Shown: positions 44,679 through 51,566 of the stretch, piece by piece
Numbering within the stretch: the first letter of the stretch is position 1
How the letters are laid out: every line of letters begins with the position of its first letter
Assembly: GCA_045655245.1 (NCBI GenBank)
Contig: JAZOOX010000045.1
Location: 1-59,820, forward strand
DNA length: 59,820 nt
Reading direction: 5' to 3'
Source: RGIG8785 sp045655245
Lineage (GTDB): Bacteria > Bacillota > Clostridia > RGIG8785
Notes under the pieces: model-generated
The model's input: the letters and a program-made list of their open reading frames with translations, nothing else
Databases searched by the model: none
What the model was told of the DNA's origin: nothing
Program-made: the position numbers and the translations under genes

Positions 44679-45882
44679 ATTATTAGCTCCTGCGGGGGAT
44701 TTGGAAAAGCTAAAAGCGGCGGTTCGTTACGGTGCCGACGCTGTTTATGTTGGAGACGAGTTTTTCAGTCTTCGGGCAGCAGCAAAGAACTTTAATGAAC
44801 ATGATTTGCAGGAAGGAGTCCGTTTTGCCCACGAACATGGCGTGAAAGTCTATCTTGCCGCAAACATTTTTCCGCATCAAGCAGACTTCGCTTTCCTTCC
44901 CAACGCAGTGACGGTTTGGAAAAACGCCGGGATTGATGCTGTTATTGTTTCTGATTTGGGTTTATTCTCTGCCATTAAAAAATTGGCTCCCAAATTAGAA
45001 ATACACATCAGCACACAGGCAAACAACGTCAATGCCGAAACCGTTAAAATGTGGCATTCGTTAGGAGCAAAGCGTGTGGTTCTTGCCCGCGAACTTTCCT
45101 TCGATGAGATTTGTTCCATCCGAAAAGAAGTTCCCGAAACTTGTGAATTAGAAATGTTCGTGCATGGTGCAATGTGCATATCGTATTCGGGTAGATGTTT
45201 GCTCAGCAATTATATGGCTGACCGTGACAGCAACAAAGGTGCCTGCGCGCAACCCTGCCGCTGGAACTACAGTCTGGTAGAAGAAAAACGCCCCAATGAG
45301 TTTTTTCCGGTATTCGAGGATGAACGAGGAACATATATTTTTAACTCCCGTGATTTGAATTTACTTCCTTTTTTGGAGCAAATTGTGCGTTCCGGAGTTT
45401 CTTCTTTGAAGATTGAAGGACGAGTTAAAAGCGAGTATTATGTTGCCAGTGTGGTTAAAGTATACCGCGAGGCAATTGATGCTTATTTTGACGACCCGGC
45501 AACGTTTGAACTCAAACAAGAATGGCTTGAAGAACTTAAAACCGTCAGCCACCGCGCTTACGGATCGGGATTCTTTGAACGAAAACCCGATCATAACGGT
45601 CAGATTTACGGCACATCTTCGTACATTCGTGACTACGAGGTTGTTGGTATGGTTATTGACTACCGTGACGGCGTTGCAACCATCGAACAACGGAACCGTT
45701 TTTTTAAAGGAGACGAAGTTGAATTTTTACCTTTTAAGGGTTCTGCGTTCATGCAGAAGGTAAACTGGCTAAAAGATGCTGACGGAAACCAAATTGATAC
45801 TGTTCCTCATCCGCAGATGCTTTTTTATATGCCTTGTGACCGTCCGATTGAACCCCATACTTTTCTGCGAAAAAAGAAGTGA
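44665..45882 (+). CDS. trhP: U32 peptidase-family tRNA hydroxylation protein
   Basis: About 405 residues. PELLAPAGDLEKLKAAVRYGADAVYVG is the U32 start pattern; the conserved cysteine-containing block is seen as FVHGAMCISYSGRCLLSNYM followed by GACAQPCRW, matching TrhP-type Fe-S proteins that hydroxylate U34 of tRNA using prephenate (family knowledge). It overlaps the trmR gene by 14 bases, so the hydroxylation and methylation steps are coupled. ATG 44665 is chosen because AAAGGA sits nine bases before it. A peptidase activity is not supported. Bacillus has two copies of such genes; only one is here. Confidence 0.85.
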   Translation: MKKPELLAPAGDLEKLKAAVRYGADAVYVGDEFFSLRAAAKNFNEHDLQEGVRFAHEHGVKVYLAANIFPHQADFAFLPNAVTVWKNAGIDAVIVSDLGLFSAIKKLAPKLEIHISTQANNVNAETVKMWHSLGAKRVVLARELSFDEICSIRKEVPETCELEMFVHGAMCISYSGRCLLSNYMADRDSNKGACAQPCRWNYSLVEEKRPNEFFPVFEDERGTYIFNSRDLNLLPFLEQIVRSGVSSLKIEGRVKSEYYVASVVKVYREAIDAYFDDPATFELKQEWLEELKTVSHRAYGSGFFERKPDHNGQIYGTSSYIRDYEVVGMVIDYRDGVATIEQRNRFFKGDEVEFLPFKGSAFMQKVNWLKDADGNQIDTVPHPQMLFYMPCDRPIEPHTFLRKKK

Positions 45883-45941
45883 ATATTTTTCTGATTGCGA
45901 AACATAATAAGACTGCAACAAATTTTGAAAGGAGTTTTATT

Positions 45942-46085
45942 ATGAACAATCAAGAAAAGAACAACCAGCAAAACCGTTCCGAGCAGAAGTTTCAGGATTC
46001 CAAAAACGTAAAGCAGGATTCTAAGAACAATCTGCAGGACAAGAAACAGAACGAGAAAAACGATAATCAGAACAAGCAGTATTAA
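45942..46085 (+). CDS. 47-residue Gln/Asn/Lys/Asp-rich hydrophilic protein
   Basis: ATG preceded by GAAAGGAG with good spacing. The product contains almost only N, Q, K, D, E and S, with a repeated KN.KQDSKN-type unit and essentially no hydrophobic residues, so it should be intrinsically disordered. No family is recognised; spore coat-like, RNA-binding or stress-type small proteins are possible but unsupported. It lies between trhP and tRNA-Arg, and no strong promoter is visible, so it may be read from the trhP operon. Confidence 0.6.
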   Translation: MNNQEKNNQQNRSEQKFQDSKNVKQDSKNNLQDKKQNEKNDNQNKQY

Positions 46086-46094
46086 GGTAATATA

Positions 46095-46124
46095 TTGACA
46101 AAAGGCATGGCGTTGGTGTAAACT
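46095..46124 (+). promoter_or_regulatory. Promoter of tRNA-Arg
   Basis: TTGACA (46095-46100), 18-nt spacer, TAAACT (46119-46124), about 16 bases before the mature tRNA start. It lies inside a 13-bp inverted repeat. Confidence 0.55.
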
Positions 46125-46142
46125 AATGTCATGCCTTTTGTC
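46097..46142. repeat. 13-bp perfect inverted repeat spanning the tRNA-Arg promoter and 5' end
   Basis: GACAAAAGGCATG (46097-46109) is matched by its exact complement CATGCCTTTTGTC (46130-46142) with a 20-base spacer. The left arm includes the end of the -35 box and the right arm includes the first three bases of the tRNA. Confidence 0.8.
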
Positions 46143-46214
46143 TCCATAGTTCAAGGGATAGAATAGGATCCTCCTAAGATCTAGATGTAGGTTCGAGTCC
46201 TACTGGGGACGCCA
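46140..46214 (+). tRNA. tRNA-Arg (anticodon CCT)
   Basis: Acceptor GTCTCCA pairs with TGGGGAC, then G and an encoded CCA. The anticodon loop CTCCTAA gives CCT; T-arm GTAGGTTCGAGTCCTAC. Confidence 0.92.
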
Positions 46215-46243
46215 AAACCCGCACGTTATGTGCGGGTTTCTTT
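46215..46243 (+). terminator. Rho-independent terminator after tRNA-Arg
   Basis: Arms AAACCCGCAC/GTGCGGGTTT with a five-base loop, then CTTT. Confidence 0.75.
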
Positions 46244-46375
46244 ATCTAAAACCTGTATATCCAGAAAGCTGTATGATAAAATTGCCGTCAAAATAATTGT
46301 TAAAAATTTGATACGCCTTTTATTGCAAGGAAGAGCATATAATTTATAGTGCCGTAATTTTTGAAAGCAACATAA

Positions 46376-47134
46376 ATGACCGCTTTGGTATTGCAGAAAA
46401 AGGGGAGATCAAACATAAGACCGATTACAAAAACCAAACTTATTGCCCACCGTGGATTAAGTGGCTTTGAATGTGAAAATACTGCCGCCGCCTTTATCGC
46501 CGCAGGAAATCAAGATTATTTTGGTATCGAGACCGATCTGCGCCAAACCGCCGATGGAAAATTCGTGCTTCTTCACGATCATCAAACAGAGCGAATCGCC
46601 AATACAAACTTGGTGGTTGCCGACACCACCATTGCCGAACTGCAAGATTTGCGTTTAAAAGACTTGCCGCGTATGACGGGAGAGACCCATACCCATCTGC
46701 GTATTCCGTCTTTGGAAGAATACTTGTCAATTTGTAAGTATTATCGTAAAACCGCTGTTCTTGAAATTAAAATTCGGTTGACCCATACGCTGGCGCAAGA
46801 AATATTAAACATCGTTAAAGAAACGGGTATGGACAAAAATATCATCATTATCGACTTCACTTTTGACAATTTGGTGTTGCTTCGAAAACTCGCTCCCGAT
46901 ATGCCCATGCAATACCTGACAGGGGAGTACACCGATTCACTTATCAGCCGCCTCTCAGAGTACTGTTTGGATTTGGATATCTATTATCCCGCATTAGATC
47001 AAGAAATTGCTTCCAAGCTAAAAGAAAGCGGCATTTTGATTAATGTATGGACGGTGGATGACTTGGCAACCGCTAAAAAGTTTGCCGAATGGGGTGTTGA
47101 CTTCATTACCACAAACCGCATTTTATCACTCTGA
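46376..47134 (+). CDS. Glycerophosphodiester phosphodiesterase family protein
   Basis: 252 residues as drawn, or about 240 if the later start is used. The GDPD signature is clear: KLIAHRGLSGFECENTAAAF, FGIETDLRQTADGKFVLLHDHQ (metal and catalytic residues), VLEIK, and INVWTVDD with FITTNR at the end. It hydrolyses glycerophosphodiesters to glycerol-3-phosphate and an alcohol in the cytosol (no signal peptide). The ATG at 46376 has only a weak GAAAG site; a strong AAAGGGGAGA at 46398-46407 is followed seven bases later by ATA (46415), another possible start. The stop is followed by the tRNA promoter. Confidence 0.88.
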   Translation: MTALVLQKKGRSNIRPITKTKLIAHRGLSGFECENTAAAFIAAGNQDYFGIETDLRQTADGKFVLLHDHQTERIANTNLVVADTTIAELQDLRLKDLPRMTGETHTHLRIPSLEEYLSICKYYRKTAVLEIKIRLTHTLAQEILNIVKETGMDKNIIIIDFTFDNLVLLRKLAPDMPMQYLTGEYTDSLISRLSEYCLDLDIYYPALDQEIASKLKESGILINVWTVDDLATAKKFAEWGVDFITTNRILSL

Positions 47135-47186
47135 TCGTCGCCAAAAAACTTTCGCAAAAAAAGTTTAATAAAAATCAAAAAAAGTG

Positions 47187-47215
47187 TTGACAAATGCCAA
47201 TTCTTTTCGTATAAT
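47187..47215 (+). promoter_or_regulatory. Consensus sigma-A promoter for the first tRNA cluster
   Basis: TTGACA (47187-47192), 17-nt spacer, TATAAT (47210-47215). Confidence 0.8.
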
Positions 47216-47260
47216 AAGTGATGTCGCCGAAAGATTCCATGACAGGACGGGCGTCAATGT

Positions 47261-47337
47261 GGCCCGGTAGTTCAGTTGGTTAGAACGCTAGCCTGTCACG
47301 CTAGAGGTCGAGAGTTCGAGTCTCTTCCGGGTCGCCA
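47261..47337 (+). tRNA. tRNA-Asp (anticodon GTC)
   Basis: Acceptor GGCCCGG/CCGGGTC, discriminator G and encoded CCA. The anticodon loop CTGTCAC gives GTC. Identical in sequence to the copy in the second cluster. Confidence 0.95.
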
Positions 47338-47340
47338 TTT

Positions 47341-47416
<76 letters not shown>

Positions 47417-47419
47417 TAT

Positions 47420-47495
47420 GCACCATTAGCTCAGTTGGTAGAGCACCTGACTCTTAATCAGGGTGTCCACGGTTCGAGCCCGTGATGGTGTACCA
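47420..47495 (+). tRNA. tRNA-Lys (anticodon CTT)
   Basis: Acceptor GCACCAT/ATGGTGT, discriminator A, encoded CCA. The loop CTCTTAA gives CTT. Its last 27 bases are repeated 2.8 kb downstream. Confidence 0.94.
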
Positions 47496-47497
47496 AA
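47469..47497 (+). repeat. Left direct repeat (attL-like), 3' end of tRNA-Lys
   Basis: 29 bases, covering the T-arm and acceptor 3' strand of tRNA-Lys plus CCA and two A residues, identical to 50243-50271. Confidence 0.88.
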
Positions 47498-47526
47498 AAT
47501 CCCCGTTCTTACGAACGGGGATTTTT
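47496..47526 (+). terminator. Rho-independent terminator after tRNA-Lys
   Basis: Arms AAAATCCCCGTTC/GAACGGGGATTTT with a four-base loop and T run. Confidence 0.85.
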
Positions 47527-47686
47527 ACTTATTGCCTCTTCACTATTCTTTAAAATGTCTTTTAGATTTTGGAAAGTGATAGGTAATAGCAAATAAGGAA
47601 GTGGCATAGTACATACTCACCTGAATGAGTTGTATTTGATAAACAAGACCTTACACATGTTGAAAGTGCAGGAACTGGCGACCTTC

Positions 47687-47715
47687 TTGACTTTTGTCGA
47701 CATATTGTGTATGAT
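47687..47715 (+). promoter_or_regulatory. Promoter of the zinc-ribbon cassette
   Basis: TTGACT (47687-47692), 17-nt spacer, TATGAT (47710-47715). A near-match to the Spo0A box, TGTCGAC (47695-47701), lies in the spacer. The rest of 47527-47686 holds no feature I can support. Confidence 0.6.
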
Positions 47716-47738
47716 AAAACCGAAGGGAGAGGATGACT

Positions 47739-48611
47739 ATGAAAGCAAAGAAGAAAACGCTGTTTTGTTTTTTTGGACTTTTGTTATTTTTAACTTATTC
47801 TTTTGCTTTAGAGGCATTTGCTGAAAACGCCAACCGAATTGTGTACCACGCGAACTCGCCTGACTCTCAAATCGTTATCCCGAAAGGCTATACGCTTTTC
47901 ACAAGAAGTATTGATGAGAATTCCGAAGAATTAAGGCGGATGAATATAGCAAAGGATGACCTTGTAACTTATTTAAATGCATATGGTTCTGAATTTTTGG
48001 CAGTTTCGCCCGATGGAAACATGGAAGTTATGCTAAAACTCAAAAAAACAGGTTTTGGCTCAAATAATTTAAATTCTCAAAGCATAGATGTGGTTTCTTC
48101 ATTCGCCGAGGGACTGCAAAAGGGGTTTGGCGCAAAAACTTATGAGTTGGTTGAAAGAGATGATATAACATGGGTTAAATTGACTTATTTGCAACCCGTT
48201 TCCGATTCCAGCACCCCTGCGGATATTATTAGATATACAACTGTAGCGAATGGTTGGGATGTCTATCTTTGGGGAAGTTCTTACAACGGGAAACTTACGC
48301 AACAGAACTCAATAGAACTTCAAAATATGTTGGATAGCTTTTCTTTTACAAAGAAGACTACATCGTCATACACGAAACCGAAAACCTCTACTTCTCACTC
48401 CATTTCTAAGAACAAAACAGATACATCGGGCACACTATTTGTTCTTGTGCTTTTGTTGATCACATTTTCCCTTTGTATTACAATATTGATAATAGCCAAA
48501 CGGAATCTAGCGAAAAAACATTCCATTTACAAGATGAAAAAGTGCCCTTGTTGTAAACAAAGTGTTCCAAAAGAAAGCGACTTCTGTCATCATTGCGGTG
48601 AAAAAGTATAA
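47739..48611 (+). CDS. Secreted-domain membrane protein with cytosolic C-terminal zinc ribbon
   Basis: About 290 residues. A signal peptide or anchor (LFCFFGLLLFLTYSFALEAFA), an extracytoplasmic domain of about 180 residues with no known motif, a Ser/Thr/Lys-rich linker (near residue 205-225), one membrane span (LFVLVLLLITFSLCITILII), and a cytosolic zinc ribbon KKCPCCKQSV...DFCHHCGEKV. I do not recognise the outer domain. It is the first of three genes, each with a zinc ribbon and a membrane span. ATG 47739 is better placed behind GGGAGAGG than ATG 47733. Confidence 0.75.
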   Translation: MKAKKKTLFCFFGLLLFLTYSFALEAFAENANRIVYHANSPDSQIVIPKGYTLFTRSIDENSEELRRMNIAKDDLVTYLNAYGSEFLAVSPDGNMEVMLKLKKTGFGSNNLNSQSIDVVSSFAEGLQKGFGAKTYELVERDDITWVKLTYLQPVSDSSTPADIIRYTTVANGWDVYLWGSSYNGKLTQQNSIELQNMLDSFSFTKKTTSSYTKPKTSTSHSISKNKTDTSGTLFVLVLLLITFSLCITILIIAKRNLAKKHSIYKMKKCPCCKQSVPKESDFCHHCGEKV

Positions 48612-48624
48612 GAGGGGTGTTGTT

Positions 48625-49116
48625 ATGAAAGTTCTGATTTATTGCTTGTGGTTCTTTTGTCTTGTTTGTATTCAGGTAATCTTCAAAAATATTGGCGTAC
48701 TTTTAGGCGCTCTTCCCACAGCTCTTCTCTATCTGTTGGTGTGGTTTTGTGCAGATAAAACATGGTATGCATGGAAACAACACACAGTTTTAAAAGAAGC
48801 ACAAAAGGCTGGAAAAACTCCTTTTGAATTTATAGCAAATGATGTTCCTGAAAGCGTTATCGAATACTGCAATTCCGTTCGCGGAAATGTAGCAGAAGTG
48901 AAAGACTATTTAAAAGCTTGCGTGAAAAATAAGAGTATTACTGATTTAGAATCCCGAATTCTTTTTGAGGAGTTTAAAACGCCACGACTTCTCTCGGCTG
49001 AAAACCACGGAAAACCCATCCTCTTTTGTCGAGAATGTGGCACAAAACTTTTGGGAAATAGTTCTTTCTGCCAAAAATGTGGAACAAAGATTATTACACC
49101 GGAGGAAATAAAATGA
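48625..49116 (+). CDS. Two-span membrane protein with C-terminal zinc ribbon
   Basis: About 163 residues. Two hydrophobic spans near the N-terminus (LIYCLWFFCLVCIQVIF and LLGALPTALLYLLVWFC), then a charged cytosolic helical region (residues about 55-130) and a zinc ribbon LFCRECGTKLLGN...FCQKCGTKI. AGAGGGGTG is its ribosome site. The ATGA overlap with the next gene indicates coupled translation. No family known to me; it may form a membrane complex with its two neighbours (inference). Confidence 0.72.
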   Translation: MKVLIYCLWFFCLVCIQVIFKNIGVLLGALPTALLYLLVWFCADKTWYAWKQHTVLKEAQKAGKTPFEFIANDVPESVIEYCNSVRGNVAEVKDYLKACVKNKSITDLESRILFEEFKTPRLLSAENHGKPILFCRECGTKLLGNSSFCQKCGTKIITPEEIK

Positions 49117-50198
49117 AGTGTACAAAATGTGATAGCATTTTACCTGAAGGGAGCAAGTTTTGCCAATATTGTGGACAACAAATAGTTTCTCCTTCGGTAA
49201 AAATCGAAGAACTTGAAGATCCTATAATTCGTGCTTTGATAAAGAGATCGGAAAGTTTGAATGCTGATGAACGAAAAGAAATTTTTGAGAAGCTGAAAGA
49301 ATCTGCGGAAAGAAGAAATATTCTTTATGAAAGACAAAAACCAGATGAAGAAAATTACGGATTTTGCATAGAAAACCCCATTATTACTTCAACGGTTTTT
49401 GATAGTTCGAGTTATCTTTCTCGTTTGAGAACCGCTGACAAAGAGCCTCTTTTTTGGGCAAGAACAGGAGCGTACTATGAAGTCGAAGTACATGGCGTAA
49501 TTGTAAATGGGGTTGATTGTTATACTCTTTATCTTTATGGGGAAGAGTATGCAGTATTATATCTTTGTCCTTATGGACATGTCGCAAAAAAAGCACCAAA
49601 AGGATTTGTTTTGGAAGATGAAGATAATCGCGAATTCGGCGGAAGCATAGAAAAAGAATGTGAGGCTAAAAATCTTTCTCAGGAGCAAATTCTGTTGATG
49701 CATAAACACGAACACGAAAACGAGCAATTGGCTCAAAATGTTGTGCCAGAAAAAGGAACATCGGGAGATTCTAATACCAAAAGCCAACTAGGAATATCAC
49801 CGAAACGCTTTTGTAAGATGTGTGGTGGAGAAATAGATGAAAATAAAAAGTGCTCACAATGCGGAAAGCAGTATTTTAAAGGTTTAGCCGACAGTATGGT
49901 TTGGATACTGATTTTGTCTTTGTTTTCTTTAATTCTATTAACCATCAATATCGTGAATGAACTCAAAATCAATGAACTGGCATCAGAATTGCAGATGTAT
50001 CGTGAAAACGTTGTATTTGTCGTTGAAGGATATTCAAGTGCTTTTGGCAAAAGACCACCAATATATCATACAGATTCTAACTGCCGTAAGTTGAAAGAGG
50101 CTTCGAACCATGAAATCAGATCCAAAGATGAGGTTTTATACTCTGATTCTGCATGGGATTCCAAACCAAACAAATGCGTCTGGTGCTTTACAGATTAG
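49113..50198 (+). CDS. Membrane protein with two zinc ribbons and a C-terminal His/Cys metal motif
   Basis: About 361 residues. An N-terminal zinc ribbon (KCTKCDSILPE...FCQYCGQQI), a helical charged region, a middle beta-rich domain (about 90-190), a second ribbon (FCKMCGGEIDE...CSQCGKQ), a membrane span (VWILILSLFSLILLTINIV), a short coiled-coil, and an outside C-terminal tail with YHTDSNCRKL and a later CVWC, similar in spacing to small Ada-type metal-binding modules. GGAGG precedes ATG 49113. It overlaps the upstream gene. It is the last of the three-gene cassette. Confidence 0.72.
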   Translation: MKCTKCDSILPEGSKFCQYCGQQIVSPSVKIEELEDPIIRALIKRSESLNADERKEIFEKLKESAERRNILYERQKPDEENYGFCIENPIITSTVFDSSSYLSRLRTADKEPLFWARTGAYYEVEVHGVIVNGVDCYTLYLYGEEYAVLYLCPYGHVAKKAPKGFVLEDEDNREFGGSIEKECEAKNLSQEQILLMHKHEHENEQLAQNVVPEKGTSGDSNTKSQLGISPKRFCKMCGGEIDENKKCSQCGKQYFKGLADSMVWILILSLFSLILLTINIVNELKINELASELQMYRENVVFVVEGYSSAFGKRPPIYHTDSNCRKLKEASNHEIRSKDEVLYSDSAWDSKPNKCVWCFTD

Positions 50199-50242
50199 AA
50201 TAAGTATAATAAGGAACTCCAATACTCTCGGCTTTTAAAATT

Positions 50243-50271
50243 ACGGTTCGAGCCCGTGATGGTGTACCAAA
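50243..50271 (+). repeat. Right direct repeat (attR-like), 3' end of tRNA-Lys
   Basis: 29 bases identical to 47469-47497. The rest of tRNA-Lys is absent here, so it is not a second tRNA gene. The 44 bases between the last cassette gene and this repeat hold nothing recognisable. Confidence 0.88.
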
Positions 50272-50304
50272 CAAGCACTTACGAAAGTAGGTGCTTGTTT
50301 TCTT
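50271..50304 (+). terminator. Rho-independent terminator behind the right repeat
   Basis: Arms ACAAGCACTTAC/GTAGGTGCTTGT (one G-T wobble) with loop GAAA and a T-rich tail; probably the original terminator behind tRNA-Lys. Confidence 0.8.
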
Positions 50305-50368
50305 TTTCAAAAAAGCCAGGCGAACCCTGATCAAAGGCGGAACTGGTTTTGGAAAAATTTGGTGGATT

Positions 50369-50418
50369 TGTCGAATTATGTCGAAATACATCGAAGATTT
50401 ATGCTTGAAAATGTCGAA
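50369..50418 (+). promoter_or_regulatory. Array of Spo0A boxes
   Basis: Perfect TGTCGAA at 50369-50375, 50379-50385 and 50412-50418, plus a degenerate CATCGAA at 50389-50395. The first three are spaced exactly 10 bp, on one face of the helix. The last lies between the -35 and -10 boxes of the promoter that follows. Confidence 0.75.
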
Positions 50419-50433
50419 TGATTGCGATATAAT
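50405..50433 (+). promoter_or_regulatory. sigma-A type promoter overlapping a Spo0A box
   Basis: TTGAAA (50405-50410), 17-nt spacer, TATAAT (50428-50433). Confidence 0.65.
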
Positions 50434-50498
50434 AAAAACCGTAAGAGAGCTCTCCTCAAACAACGCGTTAAAATCCTAAAAAAGTAAGGATGACTGCT

Positions 50499-50708
50499 AT
50501 GATCTGCACCTACTCGTTAGTTGAGGAAAAGAAAAACGGAAGAATATCTTATGGCATCAGAGCCACAAGTGGGGACGGAAAAGAGGTTGCCGCTTTTACC
50601 GATGTGTTTTCGGAACGGGAGCAAGCAGAAGAGTTGGTTCGTCGTTGTAATGAAGGTGAACTATGCTTCTGCCATCTTCAAGATGTGGTTTTGGACACCA
50701 TAGGATGA
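50499..50708 (+). CDS. Small protein of unknown function, DUF6514-like
   Basis: About 69 residues. The pattern ICTYSLVEE..., YGIRA, a FSEREQAEELVRRCN helix and a closing HLQDVVLDTI fits my memory of the DUF6514 family of Clostridia, but the family name is uncertain. No signal peptide and no catalytic motif. ATG 50499 lies eight bases behind TAAGGA. A Spo0A box array and a promoter lie directly upstream; purine nucleoside phosphorylase starts 12 bases after it. Confidence 0.65.
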   Translation: MICTYSLVEEKKNGRISYGIRATSGDGKEVAAFTDVFSEREQAEELVRRCNEGELCFCHLQDVVLDTIG

Positions 50709-50720
50709 GCAGGAATGTTT

Positions 50721-51566
50721 ATGAACGCTACATACACTAAATTACAAGAAAGTTTGGACTTCATTCGCTCTAAAACAGCTTTTAGGCCCGAAATCGGACT
50801 GGTATTAGGTTCGGGGTTGGGGAATTTTGCCGACGAAATTAAAACCGTTTTAACGGTTAATTATGATGAAATCCCGCAATTTCCAAAATCCACCGTTAGT
50901 GGACATCGGGGCCGGTTTATATTCGGTTATATCGGCAAAAAAAGCGTTGTTGCAATGCAAGGACGTGTTCATTACTACGAAGGATATGACATTGACGACG
51001 TTGTTATGCCGATTCGCTTAATGGGGCTTTTGGGCGCTAAAACGATTGTTCTTACGAACGCCGCAGGTGGAATCAACACCAATTTTGTCCAGGGGGATCT
51101 GATGTTGATTCGTGACCATATAGCGTCATTTGTTCCATCGCCGTTACGAGGGGAGAATTCGGAAGAATTAGGACCGCGGTTTCCCGATATGTCCAATATT
51201 TATTCTGAAGGACTTTGCCGTTTGATCGAAACATCAGCAGAACATCTTGGTCTTTCACTAAAAAAGGGTGTTTATCTGCAGGTCAGCGGACCGCAATACG
51301 AGACACCGTCTGAAATTTCGGCATACCGAATCCTGGGCGCCGACGCGGTCGGCATGAGTACTGCCTGCGAAGCAATTGCCGCTAAGCATATGGGGCTTTA
51401 TGTATGTGGAATCAGTTGTATCACCAACATGGCTTCGGGGATTTCAAAAACGCCGTTATCCCACGACGAAGTAAAAGAAACCGCCGCAAAGATCTCGGTT
51501 GACTTTTCGAAACTGGTTAAAGATTTTTTAAGACGGATCCCAAGCGAGGAGGCGTACAATGGATAA
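50721..51566 (+). CDS. punA: Purine nucleoside phosphorylase
   Basis: About 281 residues of the trimeric PNP-II type. Visible motifs are GLVLGSGLG, the phosphate-binding SGHRG, QGRVHYYEG, LTNAAGGIN and GPQYETPSEI, GMST.CEAIAAKHMG and ITNMASGIS. It converts inosine or guanosine plus phosphate into base and ribose-1-phosphate in the cytosol. AGGA six bases before ATG 50721 selects that start over the one at 50715. The gene overlaps the next small gene by eight bases. Confidence 0.92.
   Translation: MNATYTKLQESLDFIRSKTAFRPEIGLVLGSGLGNFADEIKTVLTVNYDEIPQFPKSTVSGHRGRFIFGYIGKKSVVAMQGRVHYYEGYDIDDVVMPIRLMGLLGAKTIVLTNAAGGINTNFVQGDLMLIRDHIASFVPSPLRGENSEELGPRFPDMSNIYSEGLCRLIETSAEHLGLSLKKGVYLQVSGPQYETPSEISAYRILGADAVGMSTACEAIAAKHMGLYVCGISCITNMASGISKTPLSHDEVKETAAKISVDFSKLVKDFLRRIPSEEAYNG

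Larger units (their letters stand above)
47498..50271 (+). mobile_element. Small integrated element or its remnant in tRNA-Lys
   Basis: About 2.8 kb lying between two identical 29-bp copies of the tRNA-Lys 3' end, the footprint of site-specific integration by a tyrosine recombinase that restores the tRNA gene. The distal copy is followed by a separate terminator hairpin, probably the original one behind tRNA-Lys. The inside holds three tightly packed co-directional genes for zinc-ribbon membrane proteins and an upstream promoter. No integrase, excisionase or replication gene is visible, so this is a remnant, a satellite needing help, or the product of a past recombination. The region looks more AT-rich than its flanks by eye. 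Confidence 0.7.

Noticed and set aside
47630..47733. A short open stretch upstream of the zinc-ribbon operon that reads like a protein fragment
   Set aside because: About 33 codons without stop occurs by chance often, it contains the promoter, and no family is recognisable.
50188..50479. Frames on both strands between the right tRNA repeat and the DUF6514-like gene
   Set aside because: They cross a terminator, a promoter and the Spo0A array and show no ribosome site.
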